Shown here: positions 35,708 through 48,035 of the stretch, in pieces
Layout: each line of letters starts with the position of its first letter
How positions within the stretch are numbered: position 1 is the first letter of the stretch
Assembly: GCA_033002965.1 (NCBI GenBank)
Contig: JAURVB010005960.1
Coordinates: 30,364-94,363 of the forward strand
DNA length: 64,000 nucleotides
Reading direction: 5' to 3'
Origin: Piper betle
Lineage: Eukaryota; Streptophyta; Magnoliopsida; Piperales; Piperaceae
Notes under the pieces: generated by a model
Databases searched by the model: none
Seen by the model: only the letters and a program-made list of their open reading frames with translations
Told to the model about the DNA's origin: nothing
Position numbers and translations under genes: made by a program

Positions 35708-38700
35708 ATGACGGCCGAGGCGAAAACCGCGGCGCCGGATTTGGCGGCGGAGAAGGCGGAGGAGCATTTGGCGGGGGAGGTGGTGCAGGCGGCGGCCAAT
35801 GCCGCTGCGGAGGCCGGCGGCGGGGCGGCGGATCGCGATCCTGGCGAGGCCAAGGACGACGGCGAGGCGTCGTACGTCTTCGTCGATGGGGATTCCGACG
35901 TCGTCGCTGCGGATCCGTCAGTGGAGCCGGAGTTGGCTGTGGTTTCGGGGGATGGGGGTTCAGGCGCCGGCGAGGGCGTCCTCGGGAGCGGGAAGGTTGA
36001 TCGCGGGTTTGGAGTGGTAGGGGGAGAGACGGCGTGTATGGATCAAGAATGTGACATTCATGATGACGTTCACCCGGCGAGTGGTGATGGAGAAATCGTT
36101 GATTTAGGTATCAATGGATCTAAGGAGGAGGAGAAGGGATCAAATTCCGTCGAAATTGAACCGGTGGAGTCGGAAGAAGTACAGATCAAGGAGGAATTGG
36201 TTGATGAAAATTTGATTAAATCTGAAAATTCGTCTCCTAAGCTAGAAATTGGAGAGAATGGTGATTTGAAATCAGGGTTAAAGCTTGAAAATGGATCTGT
36301 AGAAGAGGAAAAGTTGGAGGAAGCCGTCATTGAATGTGAGTTTACAGTGGATTCTGTCAATGAAATTGAGGATGTGCCATCTGTTGATATTGATGATGCC
36401 AATTTAGAGAAGGTAGTTCTGGGTAAGGATGAGGTTGAAGCTACTAGAACCGAATCCGAATCCAAATCCAAGCCCCCCAATGGGGCAATTGAAGTCCAAT
36501 GGTGTTGTTATGGATGAGATTGTTGATGGTGTAACATCTAAAACAGAGCCGGAAGAGAAAGTTGTTTTAGGAGTAAAAGTCGAGGTCGAGGAGAATTTGG
36601 TTGAAGATGCCGGATCGAAGTGTCCTGATCCGGCCTATAGGAAATCTACCCATGAAGTAGAAAATGGCCTTGCAGAAATGAATCATCACTCTGAAGCTGT
36701 GACTGAAATTCGGAAGGATGGTGAAAGTGTCGATTCAGACTCTATCAAACGGGAGGAGGATACTTCTGATGAGAATGACTTGCCGGAGACAAAACTAGCA
36801 CATGATGATAACAGTAATCTTGCTTTGAATGGAATTGATGGGAGGAATGGATCACCTAAGGAAGTGGAGAGTTTGCCTACTGACAATTTAGATGTAGTTG
36901 AATTGAAGCCGGAAGGGATCAAGTGGAGTGAGGAGATAGATCCCGCCGGTGCCCCCGGTCAATCCTCCATGGACGGCAGTAGGAGCTTCTCTATTGGAGC
37001 ATTCGAATTCCCCTGTGGGCAAGATAGCGTGAGCCCTCTTGAGGAGAGTGATGCCGCAGCCTCTGTAGTGGAAGTTGGAGAGGACGAAATTGTAGAGGAG
37101 GGATCCAGCAATTGTGTGGATGAAGTGACGGCTGAACCTGAGTCTAGCACAATTCCTGTTGTTGAGAATGAAAGGATCGCTGACGAGGGTTGTGTGAATG
37201 AAGAAGTGAAGGCTGAACCTGTTGATAGCACAATTCCTGTTGTTGAGAACGAAAGGCCATCGACGGATAAGGATGATGACGAGAAAATTGCATCCAATGA
37301 AGCGGGAGACAAGATCTCTGAAACTCCTGTTGTGCATGGAACTCCTGTTGTTCATGAACTGAAGCCTGAAGTGGAGGTGTTGAAAAAGTCATTCGATTAC
37401 ATTGTGAAAATGCCAAGGTTTGTTGATGATGAACTCAGGGAGAAAATTAGGTTGGCCCAGGTCGAAGTTGAGCAGAAAACTCAGTCCAGGGACATTGTAC
37501 GAGTGAAAATTCAAAAGCAGAAGGTAACATTTCTATTAGGAAAACTTTTACATATTCTGATAGAGTGCTCAATTTCCAATAGTAGTATGACGTGCTTTGC
37601 TCCATTACCTCGCAGACAATTTGTGGTGAATGTAAAGATAAATTTGATGCTGCTAGAGTAGAAGAAAATGTTGCCCGTGAGGCTTTTGCTGCGAAACGAA
37701 AAGAGTTGGAATTAGCTCAGGCCTCATCTTCAATCGAGGAGTTAAATGAGAAAGTAATACATTTGTTCACATTTCTTGATTCCATAAATGATTGATTTTT
37801 ATTAAAATAAAATTTGGTTCAATTTTTTAATCATTGATGAATTAGATATGTGGCATGGAGCATAAGATCCAACACGAAACTTTGGCTTTAAAAGATGAAA
37901 AGCAGATGATACGCGAGATTAAGCAAATTAAGCAGACAAGGGATCAGCTTTATGCTAGCCTAAGTTCTCAGTCTGATAGGGAAGTGTTTGAGAAAAAAGA
38001 TGACATTGAAGCACGTTTGCAGGTATTATGTACATTTATAAATTCTAGTATGCAAGTTTATCTCATCTTTCACATTCATGACAGATGCTTACGCCCCTTT
38101 TATATATATATATTTTTGTTTTTGTGTAGAAGCTGAAAGCAGAGTTAAATGCCCTAAGAGTAGAATTGGTCAAAGTTGAAGATGCAACCAAAGCTCTGAA
38201 AAGGAAACATGTTGACGAACATGACTCTTTAAAGAAGTTGCAAACTGAATACAGAGATGTTGATTCTTCTCGTCAGGAAGCTTATGCTGAACTACAGAGA
38301 CTTAAGAAAGACATGTATGAAAAGGTAATAAGATTTCTGATGTAGTGCTCTTATTTATGGGGTACAAGATTAACATAATCAAGGAAACCAGTAAGAAAAT
38401 CCGCCTTATTATAGACTCTCTATTTGTTAAATGAGGTGTGTCCATTGAGATCCCTTGTTTGGGTCCCAGTACAAGTTTATTGAGAAATTTTATGGCATTT
38501 TGTATTTTAGACACCTGCACTGCAATTTACAAGAAAATGAATGAGTTCGATGTTAGATGGAAACGTAGGCCAGTTTGTGGTCTTCTAAGTTTTAAGAGAG
38601 CGTACAAGCGAGCTTTCTAGCGGGCACCTTCATATTGTGCTCCACTTTTTAGGATTTAGGAGTCTTCATATTGTTCTTTACTTGTAATATTTTAGGTTCT

Positions 38701-40115
38701 TTTATTACAACAATCATTTCCTTATATTGCATTCAGCATAGTGGAGTTTCGAAGTGATCAGAATTTTTGTCCCAATCGTGGACTATATAATCCTTAATTA
38801 TTGTACTATTTTTTTATGCTCATGCAATGCTAACTCGTATAGATATTTGGATTTTGCAGAACAAACAATTTTATCAATACAAGGACGATTATAAGGAAGC
38901 TATTAATCTAGCAGCGGCTAAAGAATTTGACAAATTTAGTCAGTTTTGTGCTAATCAGGTACTGATTGTTCCTTCTTTACTCTTGCCCTGATCATGGAAC
39001 AAACATTTTGAATCTGAAATTATTAATTTCTATAGCGGGAAAAACTTCATCAATTATATGCAAAAGATGATCAATTTCGAAGAGAGTATCTCCAGCAAAA
39101 CATGGGGAGCACGATCAGGAGATTAAAGACTTTGGAAGGAAGATCACTTGGACCTGACGAGGAACCACAAGCTCTACCCCCACCTCCCACCGTCGTTGCG
39201 AGATTTGATGCTTCTGGGAGTGCTACTTCCAACGTGATCGTTAATGCTGAAGCAGATTCACGATTGGCCAATGCATCAGAAATTTTACATGCAAAGAACG
39301 ACTCGAAGGCTGGTGGAGTGTTGGGTTCAAAAGATCCATCTGCCAAGCCAAAAAGGCTAACAAGCCTACTTCTCCTGGGTTGGACTCAGAAGCAGTTTCC
39401 TCCAGGGTACATGAAGCCGGAGAGGAGCTCAAGGAGAAAAACTAAGCAAAGAAGAGGAAGAGATGAAAAGAAAGGAGGAAGAACGAGCAAGGAAGGAAGA
39501 GGAAAGAAAAAGAGAAGAAACAGCTGCAAGAGAAAAAGAGCAGCGCAGGTTAGAAGAGATAGCTAAGGCCAAAGAAGCAGAGGAGAGGAAAAGGCGACAA
39601 GCAGAAAAGGCCCAAGCTCGTGCGGAGTTCAAAGCTAAAAAGAAGCCGAGCTTAAAGAAAGGGTAAGTCGTATACATTCTCCACTACTTTAAAGTATAAC
39701 TTTTATTTTCCCTTAGCAACTAATATTTACTCTCAAAATCGAGATTCATTCTGATCAATTTATTGTTCAAACTCATGACCAGGAGAAGCAAAAGAAAGCT
39801 AAGAAGAAGGAGAATAAAAGAGGAACTCAAATCGATGGCGCTGGCGAAATTGACGCAGAACCTTTGCAGAATGGCCCACCGGAAGGTGCTCCAGAACCTG
39901 AGTTCAAAGAGAAACATGTCACTGTTGCCAAAAGATATTCCAAGTCTGCAGCGGTAAAGAAGGTGGTTCCTCCTCCCTTGCCTCTCCGAAACAGGAGTAA
40001 GAGAAAGATTCAAGCTTGGATGCGGTGGACACTTCTTGGTATTGTGCTAGTGACAGTGATTTTGGTGGCAACAAACATCTTATTCGGCTTCGGCAGATCT
40101 GTGTTCCAGTTCTAA
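35708..40115 (+). CDS. Proton-pump-interactor (PPI) family protein, long form; four frame breaks
   Basis: Seven exons: 35708-37523, 37616-37753, 37846-38022, 38130-38324, 38860-38958, 39036-39662 and 39783-40115. The N-terminal ~550 residues are acidic and low-complexity (Glu, Asp, Val, Ser rich, with a repeated STIPVVENER). Then come the PPI block MPRFVDDELREKIRLAQVEV with EQKTQSRD, a long coiled coil, TIRRLKTLEGRSLGPDEEP, a Lys/Glu-rich helix and a C-terminal membrane span (WTLLGIVLVTVILVATNILF). PPI1 in Arabidopsis binds the regulatory tail of plasma-membrane H+-ATPase and is about 610 aa. This one would be about 1128 aa, so it belongs with the larger relatives. Frame breaks: C6 run 36473-36478 (one base too many), A5 runs 39350-39354 and 39437-39441, and near 39642 (each one too few). 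All splice phases agree after correction. Confidence 0.85.
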
Positions 40116-41640
40116 TCCCGTAAGCCTCCCTTGGCAATCAACCCACAAAAAAGAGCATTTGCTAGTTATGCTAGTTATCCACTTTGAGTGCCGTTTTTTC
40201 TCGCTTGTTTTATCGTCGAATTCGCCATTCTTTTTTCCTTGCTACCTATGCTTGGATTTTAGCGTTTGTGATGAGTTTAAAGCCGGAATTTTTACGCCGA
40301 GTTTGCTTTAGGAAAGGTCTATATCTATATATATATATATATTTTTTTTATAGTTAGTAGTATTTTGTGAAACCAATATCAAATAGAATTACGTTGTGAT
40401 CTTGATTATGCCATTTCTGGCTTTGACAGGCTTTCCTGTATTCTTATTACATGGCAGGTGTAATATGAACGAGTATGAAGCTTTTATTATAATATATAAT
40501 ACATGTTCATTGGTGGTTTTTGTTATTGCAGCTTATTATCATCATTGCTATCTTTTTATTATTCCCTATTTTGATTTGATTGAAGCAAAATTGCTAAAAT
40601 GTCATGTGGCCTGTCTAGGCCCACTACGACTGCCATTTAAAATATTAGGAAAGTAGTGAGCCAAAGCTTAAAACAACTTTTTTGTAATTTTAAATTATGC
40701 AAGTGTTGTTGTATACTCCCTTAATCCTTATATGAAATTATCATATATAGAATTAGATTTATAATTGGGTCATTTAACTGAGTCACATTTCCCATCCCTT
40801 ATTATATTTTGGCTTCCAATTAAATATAAAATGGTGGGAGATGATTTGGTTAGCCTTTGCTCCCACGTCTCCAGAAAAGGCCAAGAGACTTAGGATTTTT
40901 GAAATAAGAGAGGCCTACAAAAACTTATCATATGACATAGTCGCCTTTTATCTTTTTTCTTTTCAAAAAATCCAACACTAAGAAATAGGTTAAAATACAA
41001 GAATGAAGCTAAAATGTAGAATATAGAACATGCAAGAAAGGCCACGGCTTTAGATGCTACCGCCCAAAATTCTCTTACAAGTCTTCTCGTTAGCAGCAAA
41101 ATCGAAGAACTATAGAGCCATTACTCATTGCAAAATTTTATTACATCTCACGTAAATGATTCACATTTCACTTTTAGTTCGATCTTAATTAGCAGCAAAA
41201 CATGAGCTGTATGACCAGCAATAATCACAGAACAGGTAAAACTTCTTAACAATATCAAAGGGAACATCTCTGGCACATAATCCACATCAAACTTCTACCA
41301 GAATTGCTTTGACAGGGAAAAAGCTTCCTTCAGAATGAGACTACCAGAATTGTTCCACAAAAGTGAGAGCCCAATGATGCAGATCACAACACAAATTTTC
41401 ATGCTGTTGCTGATCCAGATTTTCAGACTAAAGAGAACCAGAAATGCTATATTTATCCATTTTGTCTACAGAGCCATAGGGAAATATGAGCATTTGGGCC
41501 AATATATGACGGCCATTTCCGTTTCCCATGCATTGGCCTCCAACTTTTTTCCCCACCAAGAGATCTGAACATTTTGAGTTCACTCACATTCAAGTGGAAA
41601 CAAGTCTATCTTCAAACCACTTAAGTATGTGATATTAGCA
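40116..41640. other. Convergent 3' ends of the PPI and BPG2-type genes
   Basis: 3' UTRs of two convergent genes and spacer. (TA)n near 40326-40342. No additional coding region recognised. Confidence 0.5.
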
Positions 41641-41644
41641 ACCC

Positions 41645-44600
41645 TCATCCAGCATCTGAAGCCATTATTATTGGGGAATCCATATTAGTGAATAAGCCAT
41701 TCTGATCATTATCTGTCTTGTCTCTTTTACTTTTCTGAAGCTTGTCTACAGCTTTATCAGCTCTGGAAACTATCTTTGAGACCGTGAATCCAGTTACTTC
41801 AAATGTAGACGCCCTTTGAGGAATCAGTGAGTTCCTTAGTGTAAGCCCCACTCCATCATATGTCCAGACACCCAGAGATGCTTCTCCTTTGAGTCCTATT
41901 GCAAACCATCCAAGGCCAGCAACAGCAACATCCATAGAACTTGAATCCCAGCTGTTCCCACTAACAGTAAATTCCCTTCTCACCCATTTCCCAAGTTCTG
42001 CAACTCGCTTCTCACCTATGGGTGGCTGCCGTTTAGATGCGATAATACCGACATTAATTATTAACAAGATATTTTAAAAATAACTTGGAAAAGTCAGCAC
42101 TGAAACCCAAATACTACCTGGAGCTGGCGACCAAAATGTGTGTCCAACATAATTGTAGCATTCTCAATTTTACCCATGTGAAGGGGAAGATGAGGTGATG
42201 CCCAGATTGTGAGGTATACTGAATCAACAGATGCTTTCTCTATATCTAGCCTTGCTAGCCCACCCACATGAACTGAATAGCCAGCCTGTTCCGCAGAGCA
42301 ATATATAATTTCACATATATATGGGAAAGAAAACAGCTACAAGAAAAGATGTTACAGGCAGTTTGGCAAAATAAACAGAGAAAGTGCAATATTATAATTA
42401 TAACAATCAAAGAAGTCACGGTACAAGATAAATTGCATAATCAACAAAACCAAAATTTATTCTAAAAGGCCATCAATCAAAGAAAAGAAAGACTCTCTTC
42501 CCGGAAACTCTCCTCTCCATCAGCAGTTCCTCAGTCTCTAACTCATATGGTCCATTGTCCTTGAACCTCTCATCTGCACCTCTGGTGTTGAAAGCAATCT
42601 CCTCTGGAGAGCCATCACTCAGGCACAGGAAGAGGTTTGGAACCCTCTATCCATCTCTCTCAAGTCATTTTCAAAGTCAGCTGATCAGTCTTCTGTCAAG
42701 TAAGTTAGTCACTCAGAATCCATAGGCCAATTCACTTTGCCGCATATGAAGAATCTTTCATTCCATGCTTTGTCCCTTAAGGTACCTGCGAATGCTTACA
42801 GATGGAACAAGGCCTTTCTATAAGCTCCGGTCTAAAATGTTTCTTCTTGCTCCCCTATGTTCTGACTGGGCAAGGCACACAATCTCAGATATCAGAATCT
42901 CTTCTTATCTAATATTTGAAGCAAGGGCATGTTGATTTGTCTTTATCTACCAGATAGCCTAATCTTTCCCCTTCCACGAATCCATCATCTTAAAGGAGGA
43001 AGAAATAGCAGCCCAATACTCTTTTTTATGGAAGACTAGGGATTGCTAATCTGTCCATGCGGGAAGCCTTTTCCCTCTCAGGCTAAAGAGTCAAGATAGC
43101 CCTTACTCTACATCTCACATTTGATTTGCTAGGTTTCCTAGAGGGCTTAGTATTCTAAAGAATCATCCCAATCCATGTTGCTAATGTTTCAGTCTTCAAA
43201 CAAAAACTCAGGGGCTTGTTCAACTTTACCCTGGTTAGACATGAGATCGAACATGTCCTGCTTCGCCCTATGGAAACTCATCTTAGTGTCCAAATAGTGT
43301 CATGGGAAAAAGGCGCCCAGTGCACTTATAGTCTGATTACAGTATCCTACCAGAGGACTTGAGGGGCCTTTCGGCGCCAGACATAGCAAGATCACAAGAC
43401 TCTTCTACTTCTAGAATTTTCTTTCAATCTTATCTAACCATTGAGAAGATCTAGACCAAATACGAGATTGCACGACGTCAAAAGTCAACCTGACCACTTT
43501 CTCTCTGATTCCTTTCGGAGAGACTTCTAACGGACGAGGTCATAGCACCAGCACATCAGACCATATTTATGAAACTTTAAGTTTTGGTCTTTCCGATCCA
43601 AACCCAAACCCACGGACGGAGGATTAAGAAAACTCTCATTGGGGATTGACAAGTCAACTCTCGCCCTGTACCACCACGTGCAATAAGCCAAACAGGCTTT
43701 AACCCAAGAAAAAGTTTTTTTGTCAGCAAGCTGGTGTCTTCGAGCTCATCAGGCGAGGTTGGATTTGTATTTCAAGGAAAGTTAGTTGGGTCATGCTGCT
43801 AGCTCATTCATGGATCGGATTCATTTGGGGTCTTTCAATACTCCCTTTTTGTCATATTCTAGGTGCCCTTATCAGTTTGTGTTCATATTGGCATCGTGGC
43901 ACGGAAGTGGTGGAGGTGTGAGCTATTTCAACCTCAGAATGCAGTAACCTATTACACATCCGCTGTTATCATTGCTTATGGCCGTGAGATATTCCAAACA
44001 ATATCTGAAGGCCAGTTTAGTATAAAGGTGCAGCAACAACTTCTGCTTATGCGTTGTCATCTCATTTCATAGAATCCTCCTAGTTTGGGTGTCAAATCGA
44101 ACACAGATGGATGTGCTAAAGGTTGTCCTGGGGCTGTTGGTTTTGGCGGACTTTGCAGAGACATTTGTAGTAGTTGGTTGGTTGGCTTTGCTGGGAATGT
44201 GAGCATTGATTCCGCTATTGGGTCTGAACTAAAAACTATCCGTTTTGCACTTCAGATAGCTTGGGAAAGGGACTGGAGAGATAATGATAAATGAGATATT
44301 TCCCAGCTGATTGGTGGAACATGACAAAAAATTCTGGAAACATTCAGTAAGAAACCATTTTACCATAAAACACAGTGTTTGGAGATTTAATGGATATGGA
44401 ACAAGATGTTGAACTATTTAAACCACTGAAAGCCCACATGATTAATAAGATAAATAACCTTCGTGTCTCCCTATTGGCAACAGAATGTGCAGACAAAAGA
44501 ACATTCCTACCAAATCAATTAAACACAATAAGAATTATGTATCTATACCATGAACAAGTCTTAATAATCATAACCAAGTAATCCATACTAAATCTAAGGA

Positions 44601-46071
44601 GTCATATGGCATTCTCAATTCATAAAGATCAAAATATATTCTAATATTTTGACTGCTACACCATACCAACAGCTTTCTTGTGCAATTTCAACTATGCAAA
44701 TTCAAAAAATTCGGTCTAGATTTCATCGCAAGGTTTACATCATTATTCTGATAGTTGAAAGTTTTTCTATTGAAAATTTTCATGCAGCTGTTTGGGAGTC
44801 AGGCTAGTTGTCAGTTAATACACAAAGTAGAACACAGACAAGCAAATGTTGTGATAGTAGACAAGTAACAGAACAAAGAAATTAACTTGCCTTAATTCTG
44901 TAAGTCCTCGGTTTTAACTCCTTGCTAATATGCACTAAGCTTTGCTCTTCTCTTGTAAGCCTTAAAGATATCTGATAAGGATGTAAAAGCCCAGGTGTAT
45001 CAAATAGTTTTGCCTGCCCATTAAGGATCCCATCCACTCTTAAAATCCCAAGAGTTGTCCCTGGCACAGGTGCTTCAGTCAACCCAGTACTCTTGCCACC
45101 AGAAGACCTTCCCAGCGCATTGATCAAGGTTGATTTTCCGGCATTTTGGGAGCCTAAGGCCCACACATTTCCCCTTAGCCCTGCCAATTGTCTCATGTCA
45201 TCCAGCAAATTCTTCAATCCCCAATCTTTGACAGCACTTACCAAATGAACACTTGTGATTTTATTGGAACCAGCATCATGAGCCCTCTGGCGGACCCAAT
45301 GCTCAAAACGTGAAGGGCAAATTGAAGGTGGAAGAAGATCAATTTTAGTCACAACAAGGATGATCCTTGGAACATTTCCTGGCTTCCCCTGCTTCCATGC
45401 TGCAGAGTTATGTTCTATGTTGGTGGACACTAACTTAGCAACTTTACAAGGGAAAGAACCATCAAAGTCTGCAGCATCAACAACCATTAGAACGACAGTT
45501 CGAGAACCTCTAGCAGATATCAGTTTCCTCCCAATAGTATGGTCAAAGTCAAAATCGGGTAAGAGATTTTCAACTAAAGCATCTTTCACTCTTCCATAAT
45601 GACGGAGTGAATGACAACGGGCACAAACAACAAGCTTCTTTGGAACATCACAACTGCGACCATCATCAGCAACCTCATCCAAATCTTGAATTACCGCCTT
45701 TTTTATACAGTTGGGCATGTCTGCTTCGTCAGCAACAGGAATCCGTATAAGATGTGCATGGTAATCAGGGCTTTTTGAGATGGTTTAGTGAAGAACCCAG
45801 GTTGCTTAGGATCAGAGTCTTGCATGTACACACCACATCCAGGGCAAACAGGACAATTAGTTGAGGAGGCTTCATCAGAGTCTCCATCACTCAGTAAGTT
45901 TCTAATGGTGCAAAAATGCCACTTCCGTATTAATACATTTGGTTTCTCTTTCAGGAAAGGACAAAATGGAGGTGACCCTGAAGCCCTCGAGTTGAGGTTT
46001 GAAGTGGAAGAAAGTAGGGGAAGGAAACATCTGGCATTTGTGGGGTTAGACAGCTTCCGAACTAAGAACAT
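41645..46071 (-). CDS. BPG2-like: Circularly permuted plastid GTPase of the BPG2 / YqeH family; one frame break
   Basis: Three exons: 46071-44891, 42285-42118 and 42025-41645. The N-terminus looks like an organelle transit peptide. Next come a zinc finger (CPVCPGCGVYM...VCARCHSLRHYG) and then GTPase motifs in permuted order: VTKIDLLPP (G4) precedes GSQNAGKSTLINA (G1), EAPVPGTTLG (G2) and FDTPGLLHP (G3). The C-terminal part ends with PPIGEKRV, GKWVRREF, GLGWFAIGLKG and SGFTVSKI-like blocks. BPG2 family GTPases act in plastid ribosome/rRNA maturation and affect greening. A frame break at the T5 run 45772-45776 is repaired by one base. Corrected length is about 576 aa, a bit short for Arabidopsis BPG2, so it may be the BPG2-like paralogue. 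Intron 1 starts GC (AAG|GCAAGT) and is 2.6 kb long. Confidence 0.9.
42460..43860. other. Atypical, less AT-rich DNA within the BPG2-type intron
   Basis: Roughly 1.4 kb whose base composition is more even than the surrounding introns and which has no poly-A/T runs. No frame is open over long distance. It may be a decayed retroelement body or organelle-derived DNA (plant mitochondrial DNA has such composition). It directly precedes the RNase H fragment at 44085. Confidence 0.3.
44085..44294 (+). pseudogene. RNase H-like fragment of a non-LTR (LINE) retrotransposon
   Basis: On the strand opposite the host gene, reading VKSNTDGCAKGCPGAVGFGG, then LCRDICSSWLVGF, SELKTIRFALQIAWERDW and a stop. This is the plant LINE-type RNase H pattern (K-NTDGA with G-GG-RD, then E--A---AL--A---G) and includes the conserved aspartate and glutamate. 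No reverse transcriptase can be read in a single frame next to it, so it is a fragment in intron 1 of the BPG2-type gene. Confidence 0.75.
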
Positions 46072-46239
46072 CCTTATTTTCCAATTAGAGTGGAGTGATT
46101 AGCCAATGCAACATAAGAAAATCATCAGCAAGATAGGAGAATCCAGGAACAGTTACAAGGCTTGTCAAAGTAATGGATACATGAAACCTTCCATGACCAA
46201 GCTACATCCAGACAAACCCACCCCTGCTGCTAGTTCTTC

Positions 46240-46730
46240 CAAACCTTCCCTATAAAAGAAAAAGAAAAACAATAATTGTGGGAAATTTCCAATAAGGCAA
46301 TTGCAGAAGAGGTATATGCAATTATAACAACAAACAGCGAAATCAATAAAACCAGCTCCACCTTCACCTGGGAATGATCAAAACCGTTAATTGTGGAGAA
46401 ATAATGAACAGAAGGCATAAGCATCAAGTAAAAAAACACAAGACACACGAATCTTTGTCAACAAAGTTCAATGTCACAACACCAACCATTATCGTCCAAA
46501 GCTCTAAACTAGATATGACGGATCACTAGTGATGATACTAGCTAAAGAAGCTCACCACTCAGTGTTTTCAGCGAGCTAAACCACGGGAAACAGTTGCAAA
46601 CAGGAACTAAACAATTCACGATTGAAAACACAGAAAAAAAGGAACCAGAATCTCACCGGTTCCAGTCTTCCCATTCTGCTTCCGCCGCCGCCGGCGGTGC
46701 TGGTGGCCGGAGATGGGTGGGAGGGAGAGG
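46240..46730 (-). promoter_or_regulatory. Probable 5' UTR exon and intron of the BPG2-type gene
   Basis: On the minus strand an exon-like GC-rich leader near 46720-46660 ends in CTGGAACCG|GTGAGA, and a pyrimidine-rich acceptor TTTTCTTTTATAG|G lies at about 46257. Splicing would give a 5' UTR leading to ATG 46071. It would contain an upstream open frame of about 21 codons starting MGRLEP. Inferred from splice signals only. Confidence 0.35.
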
Positions 46731-46759
46731 TTGATTAGGGTTTAAGGGAGGACAGTGGG

Positions 46760-48030
46760 AAAGAAAGAGGGTTTAGGCGACTAATAATATTAGATAATAA
46801 TAATAATAATAAAATAAATAAACGATTATTAAAATGTAGGTTTCAAGTTCATCGGTTGCGCACAGTAAACCATTTTTAATGCTAATAGGCTTAGAAATTT
46901 CAAGACCCCGGATTACATTAATCAAATGCTTTCGTATTTAGCCGCAAACAATCTACCTTTATTTAACAAAGAATAATTAATTATGATTGAACTCTCCCTA
47001 TTTTATTTATTTATCATTTTAAAATAATTAATATAATTAATTTTTTTTATAATAACAGCTGGGTTAGTTGTCAAAATCAACCCTCTTAATTACGGTTTAT
47101 CTTCTATTTAATAACTATATTCTTAATAATAGCTTTAATTTCCAATTTTTTGAACTATTCTTTATATTCTCTCTAGTCGCAACCATTTTTTAAATTGGTG
47201 TATTTTTATTGGGTAAAAGTAATAATTAAGACTCCTTCTTTTGCAAAGAGAATAAAAAATTAATGAGTAAATGATAATAATAATAATAATAATAATATGA
47301 ACTTCAATGAGAATTTCCATCGATGTAAATAAATTGGAGGGCGTTTTATTAGTGGCCCTAATTATCATTTTTTCTTCCGATAAATCTTTGCGGAATAAGA
47401 GATTCATAGCCAATGTTTATGTCATCTAAACTGGTCAATTAGAAGTTAAAGAATTATAAGAGCACACTTTTATTTATACCAAAAATTTGAATACATTGTG
47501 CATGTTCTTCCCCTTTGTATTACATTAAGACATACAGCCGATGTTTGAGGGCCGATAACCAAAATACTATGATTCTGCATTCATCCAACATAAAACAGGA
47601 GCTGATTACTGTTTTGTGACATCATATCTGGAGTCAAATTCTTATAATTCCCATGGTAAAAATTTGCTATGTTACATCGTTGTTTCAGACAAAGATTTTG
47701 TGACAATTTTGTAGGAGATACTCCAGAGTGTTGATGAAGGTAGGTGGCAGTTGAAGGAAATATAATTCTGACGTCCAATGCCTCTGGGTTGATCCGCAGT
47801 TGGTTTCCACTCCCAGAGTCCAATGGAGACTATATTGTTTCAATATCCCATTTGATGTTTTGAGTTAATTGACAGTAGTATGAAGCAAGTCATTGACTGT
47901 GAACTTACGCATGTCTCAATGCAAAACTCAAACTAGTCTCCCAAATCTGTAGGAAAGTAAAAGATTTCATGTTCCATTTACTGGTTGTGTGCAAGCACCA
48001 ACCGGGGCTATTCCAGAGTGTTACATTTTC
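46760..48030. other. Intergenic AT-rich DNA and 3' region
   Basis: AT-rich spacer with AAT trinucleotide runs at about 46792-46811 and 47273-47297. The part from about 47470 onward is probably the 3' UTR of the next minus-strand gene. No gene seen. Confidence 0.45.
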
Positions 48031-48035
48031 TGTAG

